DNA from: JASSUD01 sp031963365
Lineage (GTDB): Bacteria; Pseudomonadota; Gammaproteobacteria; Burkholderiales; Burkholderiaceae
Length of the DNA: 17,970 nucleotides
Assembly (NCBI GenBank): GCA_031963365.1
Contig: JASSUF010000037.1
Coordinates: 1-17,970, forward strand
Direction: 5' to 3'
Shown here: piece after piece, positions 1 to 6,550 of the stretch
Layout of the letters: every line of letters begins with the position of its first letter
Numbering within the stretch: the stretch's first letter is position 1
Notes under the pieces: model-generated
Told to the model about the DNA's origin: nothing
Seen by the model: the letters and a program-made list of their open reading frames with translations, nothing else
Databases searched by the model: none
Program-made: the position numbers and the translations under genes

Positions 1-2
1 GT

Positions 3-776
3 GGTCCCATTTCACCCGTGATCGCCACGATGGCTTTGGATGGATTAGAAGCTGCTGTCTTCGCAAGCGTGGGGCCTCATCGCTCCATGCATCAACAGCT
101 TAAAATCCACGTCATCCGCTATGCGGATGACTGGGTGGTTACCTCAAGCTCCAAAGAAGTTCTGGTGCAACAGGTTCTTCCAGCAGTCAAACAATTCATG
201 GCCGCTCGGGGATTAGAACTCTCCAACGAGAAAACAAAGATCACCCATATCGCTGAAGGGTTTGATTTCCTTGGACAAAATGTACGTAAGTACAACGGCA
301 AGTTGCTGATTAAGCCGGCTAAAAAGAGCATTAAAACTCTTCTGGATAAAGTCCGGGAAATCACCAAACGAAGCATCAGTGCGACCCAAGCTCACCTGAT
401 ATACAAACTCAACCCCATTATTCGAGGTTGGGCGCAATATCATCGGCACGTGGTCGCCAAAGCATGCTTCGCCTCGATCGATCATACTATTTGGCAATAT
501 CTTTGGAAATGGTCTAAGCGAAGACACCAATCTAAAGGTGTGCACTGGATTAAGCAAAAGTATTTTCACAGAGAGAGAAATCAGGATTGGGTATTCTCGG
601 CCCGTGAACGCTGTAATGCGGAAACTCGTACAACAACGCTCTTCAACGCAGCCTCAGTACCCATCGTCAGACATATTAAAATATGCCAACTGGCTAATCC
701 TTTTGACCCTCAGTGGAATAACTATTTCATCCAGCGTAACAATACCATGAATCGTTCACACTGCCCGGTGCCTTAA
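3..776 (+). CDS. ltrA: Group II intron reverse transcriptase/maturase, C-terminal part
   Basis: Intron-encoded protein that helps the intron RNA splice and copies it into DNA at new sites. The frame is open from the window edge, so the N-terminus lies upstream; no start is claimed. Visible in order: the GPISPVIATMALDGLE segment of the RT palm, the catalytic YADD box (in VIRYADDWVV, about residues 38-47 of the visible part), the conserved FDFLGQNV segment, then domain X (maturase) with LNPIIRGWAQYHRHV and HQSKGVHWIKQKYF. The protein then reads NPFDPQWNNYF and stops soon after, at CPVP. In related maturases with an HNH endonuclease domain, this point is followed by about 60 more residues containing paired CxxC motifs and a His-His motif. 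Those are absent, so the endonuclease domain seems deleted. Reverse transcription and splicing help could remain; target cleavage probably does not. Family assignment is firm, the deletion is inferred. Confidence 0.88.
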   Translation, partial: GPISPVIATMALDGLEAAVFASVGPHRSMHQQLKIHVIRYADDWVVTSSSKEVLVQQVLPAVKQFMAARGLELSNEKTKITHIAEGFDFLGQNVRKYNGKLLIKPAKKSIKTLLDKVREITKRSISATQAHLIYKLNPIIRGWAQYHRHVVAKACFASIDHTIWQYLWKWSKRRHQSKGVHWIKQKYFHRERNQDWVFSARERCNAETRTTTLFNAASVPIVRHIKICQLANPFDPQWNNYFIQRNNTMNRSHCPVP

Positions 777-797
777 AAAGCGCTGCATCCTTGGCTC

Positions 798-831
798 GAG
801 CTGCATGCGGGGCGATCCGCACGTGCAGTTC
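798..831 (+). ncRNA. Group II intron domain V
   Basis: This 34-nt hairpin begins GAGCTGCATGCGG, has a GCGA tetraloop-like turn, and returns as CCGCACGTGCAGTTC. The two arms pair along their length with the small internal bulge typical of domain V. The AGC near its 5' base corresponds to the catalytic triad region. Domain V is the catalytic core of group II introns. The following stretch 832-872 fits domain VI, with a candidate branch-point A in the AGTAATGG region around 849-855, assigned by analogy only. Confidence 0.85.
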
Positions 832-890
832 CTAGGGGGCGGGGGTCCAGTAATGGATTCCTGCTACCCGACGTGGACATATGACATGTC

Positions 891-1685
891 CTAACGTACT
901 GCAATCCCATGATCCGCCATAAAACGTTTGGCTTCTTCAAGCGTATGCTGACCTTCATGGAAAATACTGGCAGCCAACACTGCATCTGCATGCCCTTGTT
1001 GTATACCTTCTACCAGATGTCTTAAACATCCGACTCCACCTGAGGCAATCACAGGGATAGAAACGGCATCTGAGACGGCACGTGTTAGTGCTAAATCAAA
1101 TCCCGCTTTGCTGCCATCACGGTCGATACTGGTGAGCAAAATTTCACCTGCGCCCCATTCCACCATCGATTGCGCCCATAAAACCGCATCTATGCCTGTT
1201 GCCTTGCGCCCACCGTGGGTGAAAAGTTGCCAGGATAAAGAGGGGTTATCTAAGGGCCGTGGGTCTGAATCAATGGGCCCAACGCGTTTTGCATCTAGTG
1301 CCACTACGATGCATTGTGCTCCATAGGTATTGCTGATCTGGCCAATAAGCTCAGGAGTAGCAATAGCGGCGGAATTTACACTGACTTTATCTGCGCCCGC
1401 ATTAAGTAGGCGCTGTACATCTTCTAATGTGCGCACGCCCCCACCCACAGTTAGAGGAATAAAGACGCGTGAGGCGACCGCCTCAATAACGTGAAACAGT
1501 AAGTCGCGTTGCTGGCATGTGGCGGTGATATCTAAAAAAGCGAGTTCATCTGCCCCTGCATCCGCATAACGTTGCGCTAGTTCAACCGGGTCGCCGGCAT
1601 CTCTTAGGCCGACAAAATTCACTCCTTTCACCACCCTTCCTCCAGCAACATCTAGGCAGGGAATAAGGCGTTTAGGCAGAGTCAT
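891..1685 (-). CDS. hisF: Imidazole glycerol phosphate synthase, cyclase subunit HisF
   Basis: HisF takes ammonia made by the glutaminase HisH and converts PRFAR into imidazole glycerol phosphate plus AICAR in histidine synthesis (cytoplasm). The (beta/alpha)8 barrel is complete: RLIPCLDV near the N-terminus carries the first catalytic aspartate (D12), VVALDAKR carries the second (D131), and the phosphate-binding loops are recognisable (LTVGGGVR, VIASGGVG). At 264 residues it is about 8-10 longer than usual; the extra length lies around residues 137-151, a polar proline-rich stretch before FTHGGRKATG. Start ATG at 1683-1685; no strong ribosome site is visible before it. No other his gene is in the window, so it is detached from the usual hisBHAFIE cluster. 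It lies 66 bp downstream of purH on the same strand. Its stop codon is 18 bp from the intron end. Confidence 0.95.
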   Translation of the reverse strand: MTLPKRLIPCLDVAGGRVVKGVNFVGLRDAGDPVELAQRYADAGADELAFLDITATCQQRDLLFHVIEAVASRVFIPLTVGGGVRTLEDVQRLLNAGADKVSVNSAAIATPELIGQISNTYGAQCIVVALDAKRVGPIDSDPRPLDNPSLSWQLFTHGGRKATGIDAVLWAQSMVEWGAGEILLTSIDRDGSKAGFDLALTRAVSDAVSIPVIASGGVGCLRHLVEGIQQGHADAVLAASIFHEGQHTLEEAKRFMADHGIAVR

Positions 1686-1722
1686 AGCAATACAGCCGTT
1701 TTAAAAAATACTAAACAGGTTC

Positions 1723-1754
1723 TAGGGCATATCCTCAATTGAGGATATGCCCTA
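1723..1754. repeat. 32-bp perfect palindrome covering the purH stop codon
   Basis: The left half TAGGGCATATCCTCAA is the exact reverse complement of the right half TTGAGGATATGCCCTA, with no spacer. The same terminal sequence (TAGGG, then a variable pair, then CCTCAAT) bounds the two 140-bp elements at 10930-11073 and 11732-11875. This copy therefore looks like two terminal repeats of that family joined directly, including the flanking TA. The last three bases (1752-1754) form the TAG stop of purH on the minus strand. In RNA it would fold into a 16-bp stem and could act as a transcript-end or stability hairpin between purH and hisF, although no U-tract follows directly. Confidence 0.85.
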
Positions 1755-3425
1755 ATGGCGGAAATGGCGAACCTTTGTAAATACCATTGCAATACCGTGC
1801 TGGTTCGCTGCCTCGATAACCTCTGGGTCTCGGATAGAGCCACCTGGCTGCACGACGCAAGTCGCTCCGGCTTCAACCACTACATCTAAGCCATCACGGA
1901 ATGGGAAAAAGGCATCGGATGCTACCGCTGACCCTGTCAGGCTAAGGCCTGCTGCTTGGGCTTTTAAGGAGGCGATACGAGCTGAGTCCACTCGGCTCAT
2001 TTGTCCTGCCCCAACTCCTAAAGTGCGCTCTTGTGCGCAAAATACAATCGCATTGGATTTTACAAATTTCGCTATACGCCAGGCCAGTGTCAGGTTTTTG
2101 CACTCTTCAGGAGTCGGTGCGCGTTTGGTAACCACTTGCAGGTCATGATCCAATACATTTTTGAGATCAGGTGACTGAACCAGCAAGCCGCCTCCTACCC
2201 ATTTCATTTCTGCAGCCAAACCCTCGGTGAGATCGACTCTCACAATATCCTTCTTAGGCATCGTGATGCCAGGCAGGGTATCAGCTGCAATCGCAATCTC
2301 TAATAAGCGTACATTGGGTTTTTGAGCAAACAACTGTTTTGCGGCTTCGCTAAATGCAGGGGCAATAACCACCTCTGCAAACTGTGTGCATATAGCTTGT
2401 GCTGCAGCTTCATCGACCCTGCAGTTCAGCGCAATGATGCCGCCAAAGGCCGAAGTAGGGTCAGTGGAAAAAGCATGCTGGTAAGCATGCAGAGCCGTTG
2501 TGCCTTGCGCTGCTCCACAGGGGTTTGCATGCTTGACGATCACACAAGCTGGTGCAGGTAAAGTTTTTACACATTCCCATGCCGCATCGCTATCAACCAC
2601 ATTGTTGTAAGACAAAGGCTTGCCCTGCCATTGTTTCGCATCTACGAGCGTATCGTGTGGTGTGCGAAGTAAGGTGGCTTGTGCAGCGGCAATATTGCGA
2701 TAAAAAGCGGCTTGCTGATGCGGGTTTTCTCCGTAGCGTAGGTCTTGAATCTTTTCAAATGCCAGCTGCAGATGGGCGGGGTAGGGTGTGCTGATAGAGT
2801 GATCAGAGGGGGGCTCTGTAGGGGTAGTAGAGCTTGATTGAGAAGTAATGCGCTTTAAATAGGCCGCAATTGCAGCATCGTAGTCTGCAGTATGCGCAAA
2901 AGCTTTCGTGGCAAGCGCAAAAAGCGTTTCCGAGCTCAGGTTGCCCTGTTCACGTAGCTCTTTAAGGACCATATTGTAATCATTCGGGTCCACTATAACG
3001 GCGACATGGCGATGATTTTTGGCTGCGGAGCGCAGCATGGCAGGCCCACCGATATCGATATTCTCAATAGCCTCTTCTAATGTGCAATCAGGCTTTGCAA
3101 TCGTGGCTTGGAATGGATAGAGGTTGACTACCAGCAAATCAATTTTTGGAATGTCATGTTCTTGGAGTACCGCCATATGCTCGGGAACATCCCGTTGAGC
3201 AAGCAACCCGCCATGCACTTTAGGGTGGAGGGTTTTGACGCGGCCATCTAACATTTCTGGAAAGCCTGTGTAATCGCCGATTTCAATAACAGGGATCTGT
3301 GCATCTATAAGTGCACGTGCTGTACCACTGCTCGAGAGCAATTCGATTCCGAGCGCAGATAAGCCACGAGCGAAATCGGTGAGGCCAGATTTATTAGAAA
3401 CAGAAAGCAGGGCACGTTCAATCAT
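1752..3425 (-). CDS. purH: Bifunctional AICAR transformylase / IMP cyclohydrolase PurH
   Basis: PurH performs the last two steps of IMP synthesis: it formylates AICAR with 10-formyl-THF and then closes the ring. Order of parts: an N-terminal MGS-like cyclohydrolase domain (ALLSVSNKSG, LLSSSGTAR, TLHPKVHGGLLAQR), then the transformylase domain with DLRYGENPHQ (about residue 228), the catalytic VKHANPCGA (about 293), SAFGGIIALN, SNAIVF, GAGQMSRVDSARIA and SDAFFPFRDGLD. The C-terminus FTKVRHFRH is the family's normal end, so the protein is full length. At 557 residues it is about 30 longer than usual; the excess is a Ser/Thr/Pro-rich linker (about residues 197-218) between the domains. It lies downstream of fis on the same strand, as in Burkholderia, but a repeat pair now separates the two. 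Start ATG at 3423-3425. Confidence 0.97.
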   Translation of the reverse strand: MIERALLSVSNKSGLTDFARGLSALGIELLSSSGTARALIDAQIPVIEIGDYTGFPEMLDGRVKTLHPKVHGGLLAQRDVPEHMAVLQEHDIPKIDLLVVNLYPFQATIAKPDCTLEEAIENIDIGGPAMLRSAAKNHRHVAVIVDPNDYNMVLKELREQGNLSSETLFALATKAFAHTADYDAAIAAYLKRITSQSSSTTPTEPPSDHSISTPYPAHLQLAFEKIQDLRYGENPHQQAAFYRNIAAAQATLLRTPHDTLVDAKQWQGKPLSYNNVVDSDAAWECVKTLPAPACVIVKHANPCGAAQGTTALHAYQHAFSTDPTSAFGGIIALNCRVDEAAAQAICTQFAEVVIAPAFSEAAKQLFAQKPNVRLLEIAIAADTLPGITMPKKDIVRVDLTEGLAAEMKWVGGGLLVQSPDLKNVLDHDLQVVTKRAPTPEECKNLTLAWRIAKFVKSNAIVFCAQERTLGVGAGQMSRVDSARIASLKAQAAGLSLTGSAVASDAFFPFRDGLDVVVEAGATCVVQPGGSIRDPEVIEAANQHGIAMVFTKVRHFRH

Positions 3426-3452
3426 GAGAGCAAAGGATAAGTGAAGGGAGGT

Positions 3453-3587
3453 GTAGGTTGGTGGTGACGAAGGAACCCCAACATGCGGACCACAGCCGCC
3501 TTTAAGGCCTGCTTACAAAGAGTCTAAAATCAAAGATTACGAGTAAGTGGTCCGCATGTTGGGGTTCGTACCTCACCACCAACCTAC
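3453..3587. repeat. Inverted pair of a 41-bp dispersed repeat between fis and purH
   Basis: Two 41-nt arms, 3453-3493 and 3547-3587, are reverse complements with 3 mismatches, separated by 53 bp. Each arm starts GTAGGTTGGTGGTG and contains CCCCAACATGC. Further copies lie at 8125-8165, 17815-17855 and, partly, 17917-17930. A single unit can also fold imperfectly on itself (GTTGG against CCAAC), the form of REP-type repeats; the facing pair resembles a BIME or a small non-autonomous element. Similar GTAGGTTGG repeats are, from memory, found with RAYT (REP-associated transposase) genes in other bacteria; no such gene is in this window. The pair lies inside the 211-bp gap between fis and purH, so a fis-purH transcript would carry a long stem here. 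Confidence 0.85.
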
Positions 3588-3636
3588 ATGAATTCTTGTT
3601 TTTTGGGGGAGCTTGAGCTGATGCTTAAGTATTACA

Positions 3637-3891
3637 TTAATCCATGACCTCGCAATTTTTTATCAGCCCATGGTCTAATAATTTTCTGCGCAATGTGTTG
3701 CGATTGATGCCTAGATATTCGGCTGCTAGCGATTGATTGCCTTGCGTATGCTCAAGCACCGTTTCAAGAACGGGCTTTTCCGCACAACCAATAATCATCT
3801 TGTAAATATCGTGCGGGCGTGACCCATCGAGGTCATTGAGGTAACTCCAAAGACTTTCGCGAACGCATTGCTCGATACTGTCCTTACTCAT
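3637..3891 (-). CDS. fis: Fis family nucleoid-associated DNA-binding protein
   Basis: Fis is a small dimeric protein that bends DNA and acts in nucleoid organisation, rRNA promoter activation and recombination enhancers. The C-terminal helix-turn-helix is clear: GNQSLAAEYLGINRNTLRRK at about residues 50-69, nearly identical to other betaproteobacterial Fis proteins. The N-terminal part (IEQCVRESLWSYLNDLDGS) matches the beta-hairpin/dimer region of that group. At 84 residues it is about 7 longer than the usual 77; after HGLI it continues NCEVMD before the stop at 3637, perhaps because the original stop was lost or replaced. Start ATG at 3889-3891. The usual upstream neighbour, dusB, is missing. 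Confidence 0.93.
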   Translation of the reverse strand: MSKDSIEQCVRESLWSYLNDLDGSRPHDIYKMIIGCAEKPVLETVLEHTQGNQSLAAEYLGINRNTLRRKLLDHGLIKNCEVMD

Positions 3892-4334
3892 ATGTATAAC
3901 CTTGAGAAAACGCTTGAAACCTGTCTGGAGCGGATAGTTTCTCGATCTAGGGTGTGTCCTGAACCGATTCTTACGCCTTTGTCAGACTTTGAAAATGAAA
4001 AAGGTTGCTATTCTACTTCGAAGCAATAAGATGCTTTCAAGTAGATGTGTGAGAACTGGTTGAAAAAGAGGCAGAATATTTTCATGCAGATCGTTTAACC
4101 CCTTGAAATAGCTGGGCCAGCGCTTAGCTTGAGTTTTTATCTCAAATCGCTTTTAAGCTAAAAAACCCTAGCTGCTTAGTTAGAATCGTTGCAAAAACCC
4201 CTCTCAAGCGCTAGCGCTGCTAAAATACGCCTTTTTGGGATGCCGAAAGCTTGCCGTCAATCAGCGCTTTTGGTGCGTTTCTTGTTCTATTTTTTGAGTG
4301 TTTATTGCGTATGCAACCACTTTTTTTTAAAAAA
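3892..4334. other. Non-coding gap between fis and the NlpC/P60 gene, with a lone element end
   Basis: No convincing gene is seen. At 3948-3960 the sequence TAGGGTGTGTCCT matches the outer end of the 140-bp elements found near ahpC, then diverges (GAACCGATTC instead of CAATTG); no matching opposite end follows, so this is a remnant or an end of a related element. Weak inverted repeats occur at 4013-4025/4032-4044 and 4124-4130/4155-4161, and a 12-bp perfect palindrome AGCGCTAGCGCT at 4207-4218. A 22-codon frame starts at 3995 but resembles nothing I know. The promoters of fis (leftward) and of the peptidase (rightward) must lie here; I cannot place either reliably. Confidence 0.5.
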
Positions 4335-4973
4335 ATGCGCCGATTAACGCTGCGTCGTACTGTGGCTTTAACTCTGCGTCTAGGCCTACTAGCATTTGCT
4401 GCACCCTATGCCTGTGCAGATGAAAAAATAGCAGCAACCGCAGATATACTAGCAATGCAAGTGCATTCTGCCTTTTCGCCCCACGCATCTCACCACCGTA
4501 TAACCCCCAGGCCATTAAATCAAATAGCTCCCAGGCAATTAGCTGCACAGCAGCCCATTGCTGCCATGCGTGCAGCAGATGTAGTCATCGAAGCACTGCA
4601 TATGATTGGCGTGAAATACCAATGGGGAGGTAATACCCCTGCTTCAGGTATGGATTGCAGTGGTTTTGTTAAATATGTTTTCCAAAACGCAGCAGATGTA
4701 ACCTTGCCGCGCCGCGCTGTACAAATGAGCCGAGTAGGGCATACCGTGCCTATCCATCAACTCAGGCCGGGAGACCTTGTTTTCTTTAATACCCATAACA
4801 GCCTTGCAAAGACCCGTGTGGTATCACACGTTGGTATTTATATAGGCGATAACCAGTTTGTGCATTCTCCCCGCACAGGTAAAACTATTCGTATAGATAA
4901 ACTGGGCAATCGGTATTGGAAGCAACGCTATACAGGGGCTAAGCGTATAACTCGGCTATTTGCGTCTGCATAA
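4335..4973 (+). CDS. Secreted NlpC/P60 (C40) cell-wall peptidase
   Basis: Likely a periplasmic endopeptidase that cuts peptide stems of peptidoglycan. With the ATG at 4335 the protein has 212 residues and starts with a classic signal peptide: MRRLTLRR, a hydrophobic core TVALTLRLGLLAFAA, and a probable cleavage after ACA. After a polar spacer, the catalytic domain begins near residue 75. It has the nucleophile Cys108 in GMDCSGFVKYVF, His165 in VSHVGIYIG, and a third polar residue candidate, His177 in FVHSPRTG. RPGDLVFFNT is the usual strand before the His. In-frame starts also exist at 4311 (ATG) and 4251 (TTG), but they would put extra hydrophobic sequence before the signal peptide; none has a clear ribosome site. 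The stop TAATG overlaps the gltX start by one base, so translation is probably coupled. Confidence 0.85.
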   Translation: MRRLTLRRTVALTLRLGLLAFAAPYACADEKIAATADILAMQVHSAFSPHASHHRITPRPLNQIAPRQLAAQQPIAAMRAADVVIEALHMIGVKYQWGGNTPASGMDCSGFVKYVFQNAADVTLPRRAVQMSRVGHTVPIHQLRPGDLVFFNTHNSLAKTRVVSHVGIYIGDNQFVHSPRTGKTIRIDKLGNRYWKQRYTGAKRITRLFASA

Positions 4974-6550
4974 TGATCTCTACCTCTTCTTCACAAGCCA
5001 CCATACCTTCTACTAGCGGGCCTGCTACTTCAGTGCGTACGCGCTTTGCTCCTAGTCCAACAGGGTTTATCCATCTCGGTAATATTCGCTCTGCACTGTA
5101 TCCTTGGGCTTTTGCGCGCAAGGAAAATGGCGTTTTTGTTTTACGCATAGAAGATACAGATACGCAGCGCTCAACCGCTGCTGCGGTGCAGGTCATACTA
5201 GAAGCAATGGAATGGCTTGGCTTACAGCCTGATGAAGGCCCTTTTTACCAAAGTGCGCGCACTCCTCGCTACCGTCAGGTTATTGATGACATGCTAGAGC
5301 GCGGTTTGGCCTACCTGTGCTACATGTCAGAAGAAGAGCTAGATACGCTGCGCGAAGCCCAACGTGCGCGTGGCGAAAAGCCTCGCTATGATGGTCGCTG
5401 GCGTCCTGAGTCGGGCAAAGTATTGCCCGCCCCCCCTGCTGGCGTACAACCTGTAGTGCGCTTTAAAAACCCCCAAGAAGGTTCCGTATCTTGGCAAGAT
5501 GCAGTAAAAGGCGCGATCACTATTAGCAATAGTGAGCTGGATGATGTGGTTATTGCTCGACCAGATGGCTCTCCTACTTATAATTTTTGTGTAGTAGTCG
5601 ATGATCTAGATATGCAAATCACCCATGTGATTCGCGGCGATGATCATGTAAATAACACCCCTCGCCAGATCAATATCTTGCGCGCTTTGGGCGCACAACC
5701 TCCGGTATATGCGCATTTGCCAACGGTGTTAGATCCCAGTGGCGAAAAGATGTCCAAGCGCAATGGTGCTTTGAGCGTGCTGCAATATCGAGAAGAAGGT
5801 TATTTGCCTGAGGCAGTAGTCAATTATTTGGCTAGATTAGGCTGGTCGCACGGCAATGATGAGATTTTTTCAAAAGAACAATTTATTGCCTGGTTTGATC
5901 TCGATCACCTCGGCGCTTCTGCTGCTCAATTCAATGCTGAAAAATTACAATGGCTAAATCTTCACTATATAAAACAGATGGAGCCCGCTTTATTGGCTGA
6001 GCATACCCGCCCTTTCTTGCTAAAGCAGCTAGCTGATGCCCATATGCAAGCTGAGCAGGCTGTAGGAGAGGTCGTACTAGAAGCTTCTAATTCAGAAAAC
6101 GCTCTAGTTAAGGCTGAGGCGATGCTGCAAGCAGGGCCTGATTTGGCGAAGGTACTCACGCTATTGAAAGATCGCGTGCATACGCTTAAAGAACTAGCTA
6201 CGCAGGCCTTAAATTTTTATATTCCGCCCCAGCACAGCAAAAATAATGCGCAAGAAGCCTCAGCTTCCACACTGACTGAATCTGCACACGAAGCACTGCG
6301 CGCGCTTTCTATTCTTTTCAAAAAACTGGCAGATTCTTCTACGTGGCAGCGTGAAGCGATTCAAGCTGCTCTCAAAACAACCGTGCAAGCACATGGCCTA
6401 AAATTCCCTCAAATTGCCATGCCTTTAAGGCTCGCAGTTATGGGAACGACACATACCCCTGCAATCGATGCCGTATTAGAACTCTTCGATCCAGCGCTGG
6501 TATGTGCACGAATGGATGCAATGCTTGCACAGGCTGTTTTTAACGACTAG
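4973..6550 (+). CDS. gltX: Glutamyl-tRNA synthetase
   Basis: Class I aminoacyl-tRNA synthetase that charges tRNA-Glu in the cytoplasm. The HIGH-like motif is HLGN in RFAPSPTGFIHLGNIRSAL (His34), followed by VLRIEDTD. The second signature, KMSKR, is at residues 259-263, and ARLGWSHG is present. At 525 residues it is longer than the roughly 465-470 of free-living Burkholderia. Two polar segments in the anticodon-binding half account for this: about residues 356-382 (acidic, Ala/Glu-rich) and about 420-440 (Ser/Ala/Asn-rich). The N-terminus also has a short Ser/Thr-rich extension before VRTRFAPSP. All catalytic motifs are intact, so it is very likely functional. It starts inside the stop of the NlpC/P60 gene and overlaps the convergent transporter gene by 11 bp. 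Confidence 0.97.
   Translation: MISTSSSQATIPSTSGPATSVRTRFAPSPTGFIHLGNIRSALYPWAFARKENGVFVLRIEDTDTQRSTAAAVQVILEAMEWLGLQPDEGPFYQSARTPRYRQVIDDMLERGLAYLCYMSEEELDTLREAQRARGEKPRYDGRWRPESGKVLPAPPAGVQPVVRFKNPQEGSVSWQDAVKGAITISNSELDDVVIARPDGSPTYNFCVVVDDLDMQITHVIRGDDHVNNTPRQINILRALGAQPPVYAHLPTVLDPSGEKMSKRNGALSVLQYREEGYLPEAVVNYLARLGWSHGNDEIFSKEQFIAWFDLDHLGASAAQFNAEKLQWLNLHYIKQMEPALLAEHTRPFLLKQLADAHMQAEQAVGEVVLEASNSENALVKAEAMLQAGPDLAKVLTLLKDRVHTLKELATQALNFYIPPQHSKNNAQEASASTLTESAHEALRALSILFKKLADSSTWQREAIQAALKTTVQAHGLKFPQIAMPLRLAVMGTTHTPAIDAVLELFDPALVCARMDAMLAQAVFND

Larger units (their letters stand above)
1..872 (+). mobile_element. Group II intron, 3' part (5' end outside window)
   Basis: The window opens inside a group II intron. 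The reverse transcriptase/maturase frame runs to 776. About 20 nt later comes a 34-nt sequence with the form of domain V (798-831). A domain VI-like stem follows and ends in CTACCCGAC at 864-872, a usual 3' terminus for bacterial group II introns. The 3' splice boundary is therefore placed after 872. The next bases (873-890) separate the intron from the hisF stop codon on the other strand. The 5' part with domains I-III is not in the window, so completeness and splicing ability cannot be judged. A short hairpin (GGACAT at 875-880 against ATGTCC at 886-891) sits directly behind the intron and overlaps the hisF stop codon; it may belong to the original target site. Confidence 0.88.

Noticed and set aside
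213..569. Minus-strand open frame of 118 codons inside the intron protein gene
   Set aside because: It is antisense to clear RT/maturase coding sequence and shows no family motif.
3453..3587. CRISPR array or plain intrinsic terminator
   Set aside because: Only two inverted units, not direct repeats with spacers, and the same unit recurs singly elsewhere; there is no U-tract, so a dispersed repeat pair fits better.
3995..4063. 22-codon frame beginning MKKVAILLRSNK
   Set aside because: No ribosome site of note, no family resemblance, and it overlaps an imperfect inverted repeat.
4207..4218. 12-bp palindrome AGCGCTAGCGCT as an operator upstream of the NlpC/P60 gene
   Set aside because: A perfect palindrome, but I know no regulator with this site, it is seen once, and no promoter boxes could be placed around it.
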